A stretch of DNA of 64,000 bases from Dermanyssus gallinae (GCA_003439945.1 QVRM01006074.1:124001-188000), one strand, 5' to 3'. Positions 43,723 through 57,892 are shown, numbered from the stretch's first letter. Numbers and translations are program-made. Notes: generated from the sequence alone by a model not told the origin.

Positions 43723-44789
43723 ACAGAGTAACAGAGCACATTATAGACAGACTCAAATGAGCATCGTGTATGAGAACGCCAAGCTGACAAAGAGGGAAGC
43801 TGAGATGTTTGTATGTGTGTTTGTAGGTATGTTTGCATGCATGCAATGTCTGCATGTAGATATGTCTGTATAGAAAGAAAGGCAGAGAATGGGAACGAGA
43901 CAGGCAGAGAATAACAGTGATGGTCTGTCCGATAGGTTCGTATGACCTCATCATCTATCCGCTCTGCTAACTGAACTCTGCTGCTGCTGCTGCTTTTGCG
44001 GCAACTGGTGTTGTTGTTGTTGTTGCTGTTGTTGTTGTTTTTCCTAGTGCTTCTTCTGCAGTTGTTGTTGTTGTTGTTGTGGTTGTTGCCGTTATTGTTG
44101 CTTGTACGTCTTGTGGTGCTGTCGCTGGCGTCATGTCCGCTTCCACTTGGTCTCTGCTGTTTCAGCTCTATGGGAGCGAGCTCCGATGGCATTCTACCAT
44201 CACTACCGCCGCCACCACCGCCACCACCACCAGCATAGGAGGAGGAGGAGGAGGCAGCATTGTTTGCAAGAAGACAGACGGACAGATCGGGCGACCGACC
44301 AACCAACCGACCGACAAACCTTGCGACCAATACTTCTGCTGCTGCTGCTGACTAATCTGATGATTCGAATGATGATGACGATGCTGGTGGTAATGGTCGT
44401 TGTCGTCGTCGTTGCAAACCGCACCGACTACCGATCATACCGTTGTTGCTGTTGTTGTCGTTGTTATTGTTGTTGTTCTTGTTGTTATTGTTGTTGTTGT
44501 TGCTGTTGTTGTTGCTGTTACGCAGTGGTGCTTGTTCATCATACGCGCGTGCACGTCAGAGAGAGAGAAAGAGAGAGAAGAGAGACATTGCGAGTCTGGG
44601 AGAAGAAGAAGTAAAGAAAAGAAAAAAAGACAGAAGAAGGAGGATGAAGGAAGGGGGCCGGGGGTGGTGGGGGTAATGATGAGGAGAGAGGAAACGAGAG
44701 AACGAAAGAGACAGAAATAGATTTACGTAGGTCGATATGATGCGGGCCCATCCGCTTCTGCACAGTACGTCCATTATCGGCATAGCCAA

Positions 44790-44925
44790 CCTTTTTGTTG
44801 TTGTTGTTGTTGTTGTTATTGGTGTTGTTGTTGGTGTTGGTGTTGTTGTTGGTGGTGGTGTTGGTGTTCTTGGTGGTGTTGGTGTTGTTAGTGTTGGTGT
44901 TGGTGTTGTTGTTGTTGTTGTTGCT
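44790..44925. repeat. (GTT)n / (GGTGTT)n array
   Basis: gttgtt runs interleaved with ggtgttgg, T/G strand asymmetry over about 135 bp. Confidence 0.9.
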
Positions 44926-46065
44926 TATCACGATCATTTGTCGTTCTACATAGTCGTGTCGTTTTCGTAACATTCATCGTAATTGTCGTAGTTGTACCTC
45001 TTCGAATGGGCAATTATGGCATCGCCTACGTGTCCGTCTGGCCATCGGCGCACTGTCTCTTTTTTTCTATTTTCTCATCTCTGACCTCTACTCATCATCG
45101 TTCACCTCACCTCGTTCTTCTCTCATACATCGTTTGCCTGTCCCCTTCTTCTCGTCTGTTCGACGCCGGACTTTTAGTTCGGTCGGTCCATGCTCGTACG
45201 CCGAAGACGGCCAGCTCCGACCGACGTCGCGCCCACCCGTCTTCGGGTCTGTGTTTGAGGTTATGAGACTGTCTGTCTGTCTAGCAGACTGACTGACTGT
45301 CCCGTTCTGTCAGGACCCCGCCGCCTGTAGGCGAATCGGGATGGCACGACGGCTTGCATGACGGTGACATCATTATCATTATTATCATCATGATCATTAT
45401 TATTCCCCCTCCCCTACCACCCCCCCCCCGCCCCCACAAGCCCGGTTCCTCGTGCTGATCTCATAAACAGGCCTTGCGCAAGATCTCACAATATCTCTCC
45501 GTTTCGTCTCTTTCTTCGTCTCGCTCCTCTCTCTCTCTCTCTCTCTTTGTGTGTCGCTGGTTTGCAAGCTAGTCGCACGCGTTAGTCGTCGACCAGCGCA
45601 CCAACAATCCAAACTCCCGAACTATAGAAACGAGCAACGTATAGATCATAGATGGATGAGCAGATAGATATATAGATGGATGGATAGCCAACAAAGATGG
45701 CAGAACAAACAGCACACACACAGACAGACAGACATACAGACAGGCAGGCAGGGAACGACAGGCCGGCTTGAAAACAAGGAAAATAGAACACGGAGATACC
45801 GAATGTGAGACGTAGTATGAGAGAGGGAAACCGGCGGCAAGCCGAGAAAGATAGGGGAAGAACTTATCGCAAGCTCAACTAGAATCAAATGACGAACTCT
45901 CTTTCTTTGTTTGCAAACAACGACAGCCGCAGCAGCAGCAACAACAGCAACAACAATAATAGCGAAAACCACGGCGGGATCACGTGACACTGTCATTGTG
46001 CCGCTGCTGATGCTGATGTTAGTTATGATGGTGGTGATGATGATGATAATAATGCTGGTGGTGAC

Positions 46066-46125
46066 GGGGTGGGGGTGGTGACGGGGTGGGGGTAGTGGGG
46101 TGGTGGTGGTGGTGGTTGTGATGGT
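46066..46125. repeat. G-run array, G-quadruplex-capable
   Basis: Repeated gacggggtgggggtggt unit gives at least six runs of four or five G on the plus strand, ending in (GGT)n. Confidence 0.7.
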
Positions 46126-46174
46126 CATCTTCATCGTGGCTCGTCATCGTGACCGTGTTGAGCTTGATGAATCA

Positions 46175-46213
<39 letters not shown>

Positions 46214-46399
46214 TCGGTTGGGGACGAATCCGACGTTTCACTGACCGACGCCATTTGGCAACATTTGCCACGCACAAACTGGCCGCAAATATGTATGTTT
46301 GTTGGTGTTTAGTTGTGTACACGTCATCACGTGATCGTATCGTAGTATGATAAAGAAACAAATCGATTTCACGACAGGATGTACATACAAACATTCGTA

Positions 46400-47970
46400 G
46401 ATTTGGAATCAATTTTCCTAAAGTCAAACGTACTGGCAGTACCCGAGTGCCAAGTTACTTTGCAGAAGACTGCTCTGTTTTGTTACAGGCCTTCTTTTTA
46501 CCTACTGCTAATAAAATCGGGATATCTCTGCAAATTGTTGAGTCACAAATTTCCAGTATCGACTTTGTCTGTGTCGACTCTTTGCTTCAAGTGTGTCGCG
46601 ATCAAACCGGTAATTGCGGCATTCTAGGTATTTTAATAGCGTGGGTTCGTTGCACATAGTTTAGCTCCACCGTAGATAAAGCAAGTTTAGGAAATGTGAT
46701 TTCAGGATTTCTGCAAACATGCTTTAAATTGTCCAATGTAACCTTGGAAAATATGGGTCGAAGGCAATACGTTATTGCAAAAAGTATTTTGAGTTTAAAT
46801 TTACTACGTACAGTTTTACGATCAACTTGTTGGAGATTCCCTAACACTATAGTTAAGAAACCGCCTTCACTCTCTCCTCTGCAATATACTCAGTAGAAGA
46901 CAGCATGGACCTCAGTGTTACTCCCAAGTATCCAAAGTGTTTGACTAAGTCTAGTGTGTACCTATAATTTAGATATTATAGCCTGTTAAGCACAAGCGCC
47001 TCCTCTGTTAAACCGCACCACTTTTGTTTGAAACGTTAACGTTAAACTTATTTTCGTAGCACCATAGTGCAGTTTCGTTCAAGGAAAATTGTTGTAAAGG
47101 TGTCTCAATTTTCCCAGAATAATGAAATGGTCTGCATAAAACACGCAAGCAGTTCGCAGCCCTGCGGCCCAATTGCTGGCACTTGTAGCACGTGGGCCCA
47201 TTCTTCCGCCCGGCTGGTATATCGCCCCAGCGATCCTAATTGTTTTGCGCGTCTTTATGGCCAGAGGGATCAGCGGCGACGCCTTGACTGAGAAGCCGTC
47301 AGAGACAGAAGGTAGTACTACTATTTACCTTTAAATGGTGAAACTATGAATGCTCAGTTAGTATAAAAATTAGATCAGGTATAATTTCATGGGATGTGTT
47401 TTGTTAATTGCATAGCTGTAGAGCTGATTCACGCATATATGTTCAGCTTCGGTTGGATGCGCATTAATGAGTGTAAACCATGCCTTCAGGCTGTAGGCGT
47501 TTTTTTTATAATTACGTAAATAATATATTTGATTTTTAATACATATATATCAGTCTCTAACAAAGTGGCTGGCCAAAACATCTCGGATGAGGTTATACAA
47601 TCAGCCTTTGATGTAAAAATATTCACGAATGATCATTCAAAAAGCCAATACCGCGGAACTGCATCAAAAGCCTTTTTAAAATCGATACAAGCTACGTAGG
47701 TCGTAACTTAGTTTCGAGGACCTAGGTGCTTTCTGAGGACCTATTACATTTATAAGTTCTTCCAACCATCTATGAGTTATTTTAACCAAACCCCCTGGAA
47801 GAAACCTATTTTGCTTTGCTGGTAAATTTTTATAATATTCTAGGAAAAATTATTTGACAAGATGCGATATAAAATATTGTGCACCACGCCGGCTAATACT
47901 TTATCGTGGTAGCGTTCTGGCTTTTTAGTGTCAGCCTTTTCCTTAAAATGGGCTACAGCATGCTTGGTTA
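46400..47970 (-). pseudogene. Decayed LINE reverse transcriptase, minus strand
   Basis: Minus strand around 47650-47700 reads CIDFKKAFDAVPRYWLF (RT motif A); upstream (about 47800-47960) HFKEKADTKKPERYH and KVLAGVVHNILYRIL fit the RT finger region. Stops and shifts throughout. 46200-46900 has no clear identity. Confidence 0.6.
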
Positions 47971-47982
47971 CCGTTTCTTTCG

Positions 47983-48043
<61 letters not shown>

Positions 48044-48054
48044 ACTTACCTATG

Positions 48055-48415
48055 TCAGCACCTTGGAGTGAACAATTGTCTCCGCGCGAACGTGTGGCCA
48101 CGGGTTCTTTAACCTAGGATTAGCCCAGTTCAAAAATTTGCCCTGAACAGATGCTGTGTTTCCGTGTTGAATGTCGAGTGACAGCCTCTGGCGCAAGAAT
48201 TCCAATGCTCTCAAGTCTCCCATCGAAAAGTTAAGACTTATACGCACGCCCTGAATCAACTTGAGCGTAAGAAGGACTGGTCTTTCCATTGTCTCGAAAG
48301 CCAACGAGCAGAATTGGTGCGGATAACCAACACCAGAGTATTTTTTGGACTTGTTAGCCTCTGCTAACCTGGAAGCATGACTTGCTTGGTCCGCACCTGC
48401 ATCGATCAAGGCTTA
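48055..48415 (-). pseudogene. 3' fragment of CCHC/RPD-type retroelement (copy 3)
   Basis: Minus-strand frame with SKKYSGV, FCSLAFETM, then LEFLRQRLSLDIQHGNTASVQG, matching the C-terminal end of the 24.8-26.5 kb element (FLRQLLSLAVCRGNAASILG). Truncated upstream where Tc3-like sequence begins. Confidence 0.6.
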
Positions 48416-49432
48416 TGAAAACATCGGCCTCTCTAATCGCGAAATTTCCCGTCGATTGGGGCGTTGTCCCCAAGTAATGAATAACTTTCTTAATTTAGGT
48501 TGAAATTAACTCGTAAAAAAGAGTTCCAGGCGTCCAAATGCCATTTCGGAACGAAGCAAGCTGCAATTATGAAGAAAGCGTCGAACTCTGCATCCTCGAC
48601 GAGGGCAATTGCGGCGGCGGTCGACGTGCAAATGAACGTGCGAAATGTGCGACACTTCCTCAGGAAGACACATTGGCTTACGAGAAAAAAACGAGAAAAA
48701 ACAACGATTGACCGCTGACCGTTGAAAGCTCGTCTTGACTTCGCCCACTATACGATGTCATGGACCCCTGAATGGCCACGATACGATGTCATGGACCACT
48801 GAGTGACACAGGGTGCTCTTTTCGGATGAACAAAGTTTAACTTTAATGAACCGAATCTATTTAACTACAATTTGCACAAGGAAGAACGAATTTTGTCAAA
48901 ACGTCACTCAGGTGGCGGTTCAGCGGTGATCTGGGCCGCTGTCGGGTATCATACAAAGTCGTCGATTGTGTTTTTAGACGGTCGTGTTTATTCGACGCGC
49001 GAGAGGGATTCGCTAAAAGAGCAATCGGCGCATTCTGAGCTGATGGGAGAGCCAGACTTCGTTTTGTAATACTATAATGCCCCGATTCACACCGCCAGGC
49101 TGATCGGAAGCTGATTCGCACGATAAGTTTACACCGACGAAAAACTATTTTTGAGGCTTGGGACGAGCTCTTGCAGGACGTCATGCAAAATTTGTTCAAC
49201 ACTATACCAAACCGCATTTTTGAGGTTATCCGACTTAACGGGAAGTTTACTGAATATTAAGTATAGTTGCTAGGTGCCGTAAAATGAGCTCAAACGCCGT
49301 TATTCCGCTTATTTTACTCGTTAAGACATGTATCTTGCAAGTGGCAATATAATTTTTTCGCGGTGTAGCTGTGCCAAATGTGGAATTCTCGTGGTTCAAA
49401 GTAATCCGAGACTCCAAATGTCGATGGAAGTC
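48416..49432 (+). mobile_element. Tc3-like element copy 2, left end missing
   Basis: Shares NREISRRLG..., FSDEQSL, GYHTKSSIVFLDG and the right inverted-repeat sequence (gcggtgtagctgtgccaaatgtgga) with 32352-33785. Frameshifted and stop-ridden. Its right inverted repeat meets the left one of copy 3. Confidence 0.7.
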
Positions 49433-49550
49433 CACATGTGGCACAGCTACACCGCAAAAAATGATAATGTCACTAGCAAGATGCATGTCTTAACGAGTGT
49501 TAACGAGTAAATTAAGCAGAATAACGACGTTTGGGCTCATTTAACGGCTT
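49287..49550. repeat. Palindromic junction of two Tc3-like inverted repeats
   Basis: About 49287-49380 and 49432-49545 are complementary (e.g. gcggtgtagctgtgcc versus ggcacagctacaccgc), with a ~50-bp spacer. Confidence 0.75.
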
Positions 49551-50720
49551 GACAGAAACAAAGGCAGACCTCCTACCAGAAGTTTTTTCTTTGTTGAAAC
49601 GATAGGCTTAGCCTGGCGCCTCATGGGTGACGAAAAGGCCCATATCAAGGCTTATAAGGACATCGGCCCCTCTAATCGCAAAATTTCCCGTCAATTGGGG
49701 CGTTGTGCCCAAGTAGCAGATAACTTTGTTGATTAAGGTAAAAATACGCCGTAAAAAAGAGTTCCGGGCGTCCAAAATCCATTTCGGAACGAAACAAGCT
49801 GCAATTCTGAAGAAAGCGTCTAACCCTGCGCCCTCGGCGAGGGCAATTGCGGCGGCGGCCGACGTGCAAACGAACGTGCGACATGTGCAAAGCTTCCTCA
49901 GGAAGACACATTGGCAAAAAAACGCAAAAAAACAACGATTGACCGCTGAACGATGAAAGCTCGTCTTGACTTCGCCCACGATAAAATGTCATGGACCACT
50001 GAGTGCCCACGATACGACGTCATGGACCACTAGTGACACAGAGTGCTCTTTTCGGATGAAAAAAGTTTAACTTTGATGAATCGGCACGATGTCCGCAAGG
50101 AAGAACAAATTTTGTCAAAACGTCACTCAGGTGGCGGGTCAGTGGTGATCTGGGCTGCTGTCGGGTATTATACAAAGTCGTCGATTGTGTTTTTAGACGG
50201 TCGTGTTTATTTGTCGCGCTACGGGGATTTACTAAAAGAGCAATCGGCGCATTTTAAGCTGATTGGAGGGCCAGAATTCGTTGTTACACATGATAACGCC
50301 CCGATTCACAATCAGAAGCTGGTTCGACCAACGTCACATTGAAGTCCTTTGCTGGGCTGCACTCTCACCCGATCTTTATATTATCCAGAATGTGTGAAGC
50401 TGGTTCGAACAATAAGTTTACATCGATAAAAACAATTTTCGAGGCTTGGGACGAGCTCTTGCCGGACGTCATCCACAATTTGTTTAACACTATACCAAAC
50501 GTTAATCCGCTTAATTAATTTGTTAAAACAGGTATCTTGGTAGTGGTCTTATTTTTTTTTCGCGGTGTAGCTGTGCCAAATGTGAAAATCTCGTGGTTCA
50601 ACATAATCCGAGACCCCAAATGTCGATGGAAGTTTCTGCTGTTACTCTGTGAGCATGTATCACTGTGATCTTTACACCATTGGTTATAATAAATGCGTGA
50701 AATGTAACAATGGGTGGCCC
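49433..50720 (+). mobile_element. Tc3-like element copy 3
   Basis: Best preserved internal frame (50043-50342): FSDEKSLTLM (first catalytic D), GGGSVVIWAAVGYYTKSS, THDNAPIHN (second D). The final DD34E region is frameshifted. Right end acaatgggtggcc then TA. The left end carries the inner part of the inverted repeat only. Confidence 0.7.
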
Positions 50721-50736
50721 TATATTTTTTTCAGGG

Positions 50737-50776
<40 letters not shown>

Positions 50777-51382
50777 AAATAATGTTAATTGGCTGGGCTT
50801 CCGAATGTCCAATGCTTGGGAAAGCCTGCTACTGTAATGGGGGTTTGTGGCGGCCCTTATTCTTAGTCCTTATCGCGTACGTAGCTCATTCCTGTTAGTT
50901 AAAATTTGACGCGATAACTCTAGGTTGCGCAGCACTGCAGAAGATGAGGTTTACCGTTAGTGGTCCTTTTGGAGGAAAATAAAAATGCCACTACGCAAAT
51001 CTCACTTAGTGCAGGATCGGGTGGAATTCCTACCGACGTTGCTGGTGTGCAACTTATAAAAATGACAACTTAGCCTTGCGTATACAATTCGTTGCTCATT
51101 AGACGCCGTTTTGTTTCGAACATTGTATATTCTCACAAAGCGTTGGCATCATTTGAGCGTGCGCGTCGATATTATTATTCCTGTGAAGCTAAATTCTCCT
51201 GGAAGCTTTTGTGGAGTGTCAACTTCATGTGAGCGCTCGTTATGAAGCGTCTAGCCGATCTTCCTCTGGCTTCTCATATGGCTAGCGCGTCATTAGAGAG
51301 GAAATATAAGGAGTGGCCTTATACCCTATATTCCCTCCGAAACAAAAATCTTTTTTTCTTTTTGCCTTGTAAAATATTGCAA

Positions 51383-51458
<76 letters not shown>

Positions 51459-51570
51459 ATATACCTATGATTGGCCTGTAACGTCGGTATCCTAAGGGAT
51501 TCTATTCGAGCACACAGCTCTCCTTTGCGCGCGTCCCCCCTCCATCCTCCGACGTCTATTCTCTGTAAAT
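50721..51570. other. Spacer with (AT)n arrays
   Basis: (AT)n at 50741-50775 and 51386-51456; no gene recognised. Confidence 0.5.
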
Positions 51571-52748
51571 CTGACTCCGTATCTCTCTTTCGTGTTCGAT
51601 CTACCACAAACACGAATTTGCTGCAATCAGTCATTGGCTCACTGGGTGCTGATGATAAGGTGCGAAAACTCTAAGCCGACCCGTCTATTTCTGGCTGGTT
51701 CATTTTGCTGCCTTACATCGCAGCCCTTGGCTGTCCACCAGCAACGGTGCCGGCGACATCGATACGAAAAAGTCGCTGTCGGCGGAAAGTCTTTACATGG
51801 ACGGGACTGCATTGTGAGCCAGCCAGTGTACGCTCCGTTGCCGGCAGTTGTTGTTCTGGCAGGCCGAACAGTGCAACTGGCTACAGTGTATGACGAGATA
51901 CAACAGCGATCGCCAGCCATTTCGGTCATGTTCGGCCACCTAATAGCCATGTTAGTTGTCGCCGAATGGCGAATGACAAACGCTTACGCTTGCGATACAG
52001 CCATACACAGTAATTTGCAATATGCCGGTGCCGAGAGCCACCGAGAGTCTCTGCCGGCCGTTGTGTGTTGCCGTCGAGGAGAAAAGAATTATCGTGTAGC
52101 CGCCATCGCCGCCAACAACAACAACAACAGCAGCAATCGCATCAGTAGCCGCAGCAGCAACAGTAAACGTCCACAATAGCGGCAGCCATTGGTGCAGTGC
52201 AACATGACAGGGTAGGTAGCAATTGAACAAAAGTCAGGTCATCCACGACCGATTGTGTTTGACCATCCATTAGGACTCAGGGTCGTTCATCATCGATGAA
52301 CCCGTTGTTGCCGCGGCCGGCTAACTCCAACCCGACTCTAACATGAACCGCCGCATGCCCAGACCGGCTACGACCTCTTCCTGCGCCTCTCTCTCCTGCT
52401 CTCTCCTCTATATCCAGCGCTTCCACCCCTCCCCCCATGGCTCCCCATCCTCTAGCAGCTCCTTGTACACACCTCTGTACCGCCCATGTATTCGTTTCGC
52501 CTACACCGTCTTTTCGCTTTTTGTTGCCGCTTGCTGTTGTCGTCGTCGTCGCCAGCACCAGTGCCTACCTAAAAGGCATGCGTGTCATCGGCGTTCCGGC
52601 CGTCGGCCTGCACCTAACGCGCGGCACCCACTCACTAAATGGGTGCCGCTGCCTGGACACGATCGCCGATGAACTGAAGCTCGCAGTATGAATGGGACTG
52701 GGACCATTTTTGCCTCAGAAAATATTTAACAATATCTAATGCACGCAA

Positions 52749-52793
<45 letters not shown>

Positions 52794-53084
52794 CAAATAA
52801 AATATGTTTATTATTAAGAAGACAAAAACATATATGTATATAAACACACAAATAAACATTGATCTGTATATACGAGTATACGCTTACATACATGTACACT
52901 TTTCTTCCATTGATATAGATCAATATGCGCGCGTTTATTTCCCGTTTGAATCGTTACCCCAAATAGCACAGGGCCAATGTGACTTCACTTCTAATGCGAC
53001 ACGTACTCATAATTGTTTCCGGGCAAATTTTCAAACCGCATCTATCGTTAGGAAGGCAGACGCATCTCTCGTTATATATATACA

Positions 53085-53160
<76 letters not shown>

Positions 53161-54005
53161 CTACGGTTATCAAGTGATGCAAACTTTTGCACAAAGTGAT
53201 ATGCAATAGAAGTATGAGGTCCTGCTAACTGTCGTAGCCACGGGCAAACCACAGCGGCTGGCGACTGTTTCTCTTCTTGTAGATTCGATACGTAGGTGAC
53301 GTGGTCAAAGCCAGAACCTTCATTCAAGTCAGAAAATCTTCGCTCTTACCGACGCTGGTGATATTGCTAAGCTTCCGATAGAGCTTCCGTAGCGTGTTGC
53401 TTTATCTGCGGCGCCCGCGTTACGACCTGGCGAAGCAGCAGCAAATTGTCGCAGGCAACTACGACCTATCGACGGCGCCAACACCTACCTCGACCTATCG
53501 ACGGCGGCTAACTCACCGCGAAGACCCGTAACGGGGCCAACTACCGACCTCAACTGGAGTTGTTCGTTACGCCGTCAATGAATGGCTGAATGACTGAATG
53601 AGTGAGCGAATCACTGACCGACCAACCGACCGGAGCATACGGATAGAAAGCAAGAAAGGGTGAGTTCTTTGCAAGAAGAAATGCAGCATTGCGCATTGAT
53701 TTGCCTGGCAATGTTCTGGCCCATATTGCGCCGGTTTCCTAAGTACGCATGTACATTGCGCGCGCTCTCTTTCTCTCTTTCCCCACCGCCTTCTCTTTCT
53801 CTCTTTCCCCGCCGCCTTCTCTGCCATTCTGTGCGCCTCCATGTATTCGTGTATGTATGTATGTATGTATGTCTGGGTGCATGAAACTACGCAACCCAAT
53901 TATGATTTATGTCTATGATTGTGCACACATGTGCGCCGACTGTGCATGTTGCTCTCTTACGCTCTCGGTCTAGCTGTACCGATGCGTATATATATGCATA
54001 GATAG

Positions 54006-54055
<50 letters not shown>

Positions 54056-54800
54056 TTGCACTTCATGCCTGCGCAAATCGCTGAGCAAAGATGGCGTTAT
54101 GGAGTAATTCGGCGCGAGTGCATCATCAGTAAAGGGGTAGGGAGAAGAACAGAGGGGAAGATTTGTACAACAATTCAACCGTAACTAACTTGAGTCGTCT
54201 ATGAGGCTACGCCCGAAACTGCAACCGCGTTGATACTGAGCAGAATGGCCCGCCGGTCAGATAGTCAGTTAACAACAATAACAACTGCAACAGCAAAAAC
54301 GACAACGACAATAAAAGCAACAGCAGCAGCAGCGACGACGACGACGACAACAGCAGCAGCAGCAGCAACAACAACAAAAACAACAACAACAACAACAACA
54401 ACAAGAAAAACAACAACAACAACAACAGCAACAACATCGCCTGCCAGTTCGTCTGTGACCGGCCACAGCCAAACGGTCCACATCAAGCAGAACAGAAAGC
54501 GCAGAAGTCAGAAGCCAAAGGGCTCGTTCAAGCAGCCGGCGAAGAAGAAGCACACGACATCAAGAGAAGGAAGCGAGAAAAAACGACTGATGACGACAAA
54601 AATAACCCTAAACAGAGATCGGTTAAAAAGCACAGCATGTCGTGCGCGCGCCTCCTGTGAGACGCACGGTCGACGCACGCCAGCCTCGTTGAAGTAGTCT
54701 GCTGTCTACGCCGGTGCCGACTGGTGATGGCTGAAGTCACACGGATAACAATTACGAACGACGAGCGACGTTCATACTAACGACAATGATGGTTGCAATG
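51571..54800. other. Second GC/triplet-repeat island
   Basis: CAA/CAG runs at 52110-52165 and 54270-54440, pyrimidine-rich 53765-53825, (TG)n 54032-54056, (AT)n 52750-52792 and 53076-53157. The 195-codon plus frame at 51592-52179 ends in Asn/Ser runs and has no recognisable domain; I do not call it a gene. Confidence 0.4.
53076..53157. repeat. (AT)n microsatellite
   Basis: About 80 bp, with two single-base interruptions (tacata). Confidence 0.95.
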
Positions 54801-55296
54801 TTCAAAACTTGCCGGTTACTGAAGTAGCCAGTATTTGTTTATGTCTGTCCATCTATCTGCCCATCAGCCTGCGTCAGGCCAAACAGGTACAGAACTAGGC
54901 GACCTTCAAATCAACTGCATCCGACCCTCCACCATTCGCTTCGGAAGCTGACCGAAAGATCAAGTTGAAAAAATGAAATCGAGCTACAAGTTTCTCTAGC
55001 AGCCCAGGAAGTTATCACAGTCGCGGCCTTGCCACGATATAAGTCGAAGCGTTCCGAAGTCTTTAATGTAGGGTTATCTGGGCTAATTTTTGCGGGAGTG
55101 GAAATCATGTCTGGTTTCAAACAGTTTCACGGTTTGGACCTCAGTTTTTCATGATCAGCATGTTTGACATGTTCACGTGAGAACAGCTCTCTATGTACTC
55201 TAAGAAGCCGGTTGGATTAACTTTAACAAAAAAACACATTGGTCTCTGACGACCATGTCGAAATCATCATAATTTATTTATTGCACAATATTATGC

Positions 55297-55346
<50 letters not shown>

Positions 55347-55482
55347 AAACGACACCCAGAGCCGACGGCAAGGCCGTGGAATCCATGAAGCGAATTGCAG
55401 ATCTGCTAGTTCGGCGTGACAATTGTTGGCGATTCGAAGAAACTTCTGGGAACTACTTGACCGTTTCTTATAAAGTTTGTCC

Positions 55483-55582
55483 TGAACTAAAGAAGAGCAG
55501 GGGTTTCAGGGAGACTAAATGTAGTGATTAAGTTTTCAACAAGCAATTGAGTAGAAGTTACGAGGCAAACCAGCCCGTATAC
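55483..55582 (+). repeat. ~100-bp dispersed repeat
   Basis: Homologous to 22050-22152: shared order ctgaac...agcagg...gagactaaat...gtagaag...gaggcaaac..agcccg. Confidence 0.7.
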
Positions 55583-55620
55583 CACAGAACTAATGGGCTC
55601 TTTTTGTCAGGACTTTACCG

Positions 55621-55730
55621 TCGAGCCCGGTGACATGGTGCATTCGCCTACGCTTCGCTACCGGAGGAGACATATAGGTGCATGGGTTTGAGCCCCACCG
55701 TTTTTTTCGATACCTCCGGCGACAGACAAT
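55621..55730 (+). repeat. tRNA-derived SINE, copy B
   Basis: Plus strand gagcccggtgacatggtgca, then ggaggagacatataggtgca, then gggtttgagccccaccg (degenerate B-box), followed by a T run and a diverged tail. Confidence 0.7.
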
Positions 55731-56290
55731 GCTCCAATGGAGTTTAATTCAAATTGGTGTTTAGTTAGGAAGGTGAGATCGTCTCAGTGGCCCAGCATAC
55801 AAGGCACGGATCATCTTCTCATAACAGCTAATTCTTTACTTTTTTTTGTTCTGAGAGGTTTCGGGAATGCATGATGTAGATGCGCCACTAGCAGCCTGCG
55901 TGACTAGTATGAGACTCGCAAACCCACTAAACCCGGATTCCTCCCCACCCCCCCTAGGCTCGGTATTACTTTGGCATTACTTTGAAGTGCTAATTCGTTA
56001 ACCTACGCTGTTGGAAAGTCTCCAAGTATCCTTGAAGTAAAAATGGCAAAATTAAACGGTTTATATAGCAAAAAAACGCCGCTTTATGGTGCGTGTAGTA
56101 TGTAATATCTATGTTTGAATTGTGTAAGCAATTTGCTTATGCCGATCGTTTAGGTAGACCCACTCTCTCCCGCGACGTTGCAGAGGCCCTGCTTGTGGTG
56201 ATATAGCGTCATTTCAGAGCGTACAACTTTAAAGTTGAACCAGTCTAGTGCTTATGCTAAAAGTTTTCGGGCTGACCCTCAGCCAAGATT

Positions 56291-56436
56291 TAACGTCCAC
56301 GGGATTGCTTTTTGCATTGCTTTATAGGCGGACTCCATAAATACGAATGTGCAACGGATAGGCTCTAGCCGGCGTACCTACGTGTCTCCGCCGGTCGCGA
56401 GGCGCAGGCGAGTCTACCACGCCACCGGGCTCGACC
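56291..56436 (-). repeat. tRNA-derived SINE, copy C
   Basis: Minus strand gcccggtggcgtggtagact (A-box), ggcggagacacgtaggtacg, then a body matching copy A (cgttgcaca, tttatgg, gcaaaaagca). Head similar to Leu/Ser-type tRNAs with a long variable arm. Confidence 0.75.
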
Positions 56437-57267
56437 TCGTGCTTATACTGGTGGCATTAGGCAACTTTGAACGCTTTCGGCTACATAACGGCTCTTTAAT
56501 ATAGAAAGTCGGTTCATGTCATCCGGTCCATCACATTTGGAACAATTGACTTTTTGACATGACACCATCAACATGAACTGCGTGAACTTCATTGACCATA
56601 CATCAAAGCGCTAAACGTCTATCCTAGGCGTACAATACATTATACAAATAATGGACCGTATGAGCAATAATTATACAACTTACTTATATTTATAAATAAT
56701 ATTAAGATACATGTACTGCGGTCAGATAAGACTGTATAGCATTTTCGCCGATTTAGACGATGGCGACAAGCAAAGGGCATGCACATACGACTTCTTGCAC
56801 CTTTGCTGAATAAGTCGATGGGGCAGTCAATCCATCAAGACCTTACTGTCTGCCATTAGCTTCAATACTGGTCCGAAAGAGATGAAGCCCGTGCTTAAAT
56901 AGACACACACACCCGCGGTCTCTCTCCCGAGCCAACAGACTTGATTAAGCAACTATAATTTTTCTCAAAGCGATCGGTCGCCCAGTAAAGTTACCTAGTA
57001 GACAAAAGTATGCAACCTGTCAAAGACAGTTATTTGAGAGCAAAGCGAAAAAAAATAAAGCATTGTGCTAAACTCCTGTATAACTTCCGTCCTTCCGAAC
57101 CGAAACAAATCGAAGGAAGTATGAGAGGAAATGTTGAGTTTACTTGCAATTTTCTGCCTTTTCTTGCATAGTCTATTTTTACTAGGCATTTCGACCTGTA
57201 GGCTTTCGGTAGCCATACCAAAGCAACTGCGTAAGTAGGTAGCTCAGTATGTGTCGAATTGTGTACA

Positions 57268-57304
<37 letters not shown>

Positions 57305-57892
57305 CTGCAGCACAATGCGCCCCTGATATAAAAGGGTGATATGTGTACACACACTCATCAAGCGAATAAATCAATCAATCAATCATATATATATACATTT
57401 CAGTGAATAGCGGGTGTTCTGCAAATAGCGGACCGAAACAAGATCGAGTTTGCCGATTTCGAAACGCCTCGAGATGAACGCGCACTCACTGGCGAGTCTA
57501 CTAGTACACTAGCTACAGTGGGCGTATTCGTCACCAATATGATTATGATGATGACGTTATTGTTGTTGATGATGATGATGATGATGATTATTCTTTGGTG
57601 TTCGGAAAAGCCGGGTGAAGTCAAGCTTAAACAAACCGGTGAAGTGAACACGGAAGGCGCAGTCAAAGTGAGCCGAAGCCGTGCTGCAACCTCACTACTG
57701 AGTGACATGAAGAATGCTCAAAATTGAATGAGTAGTAGTGAATAAATGAATGACAGCTGATACAGCCGAGGACAGCCGAAGCGGCGACAGTCAGCAGGCG
57801 CGCGCACTATTATCCGATAACAACAATACGTTGCCGGTCCCGCCAGGGCTGTGCAGTGGCTAGCTGCCGTCAAATGCACAGTTGTGTGTATA

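Noticed and set aside
43638..44330. 230-codon minus-strand frame with Gly/Asn runs
   Set aside because: Most of it is triplet-repeat translation; no conserved block.
51592..52179. 195-codon plus-strand frame
   Set aside because: No recognisable domain, no splice or promoter support, ends in repeat-encoded Asn/Ser runs.
54230..54697. 155-codon Thr-rich frame
   Set aside because: Driven by CAA/CAG repeats; the complementary strand and other frames are equally open.
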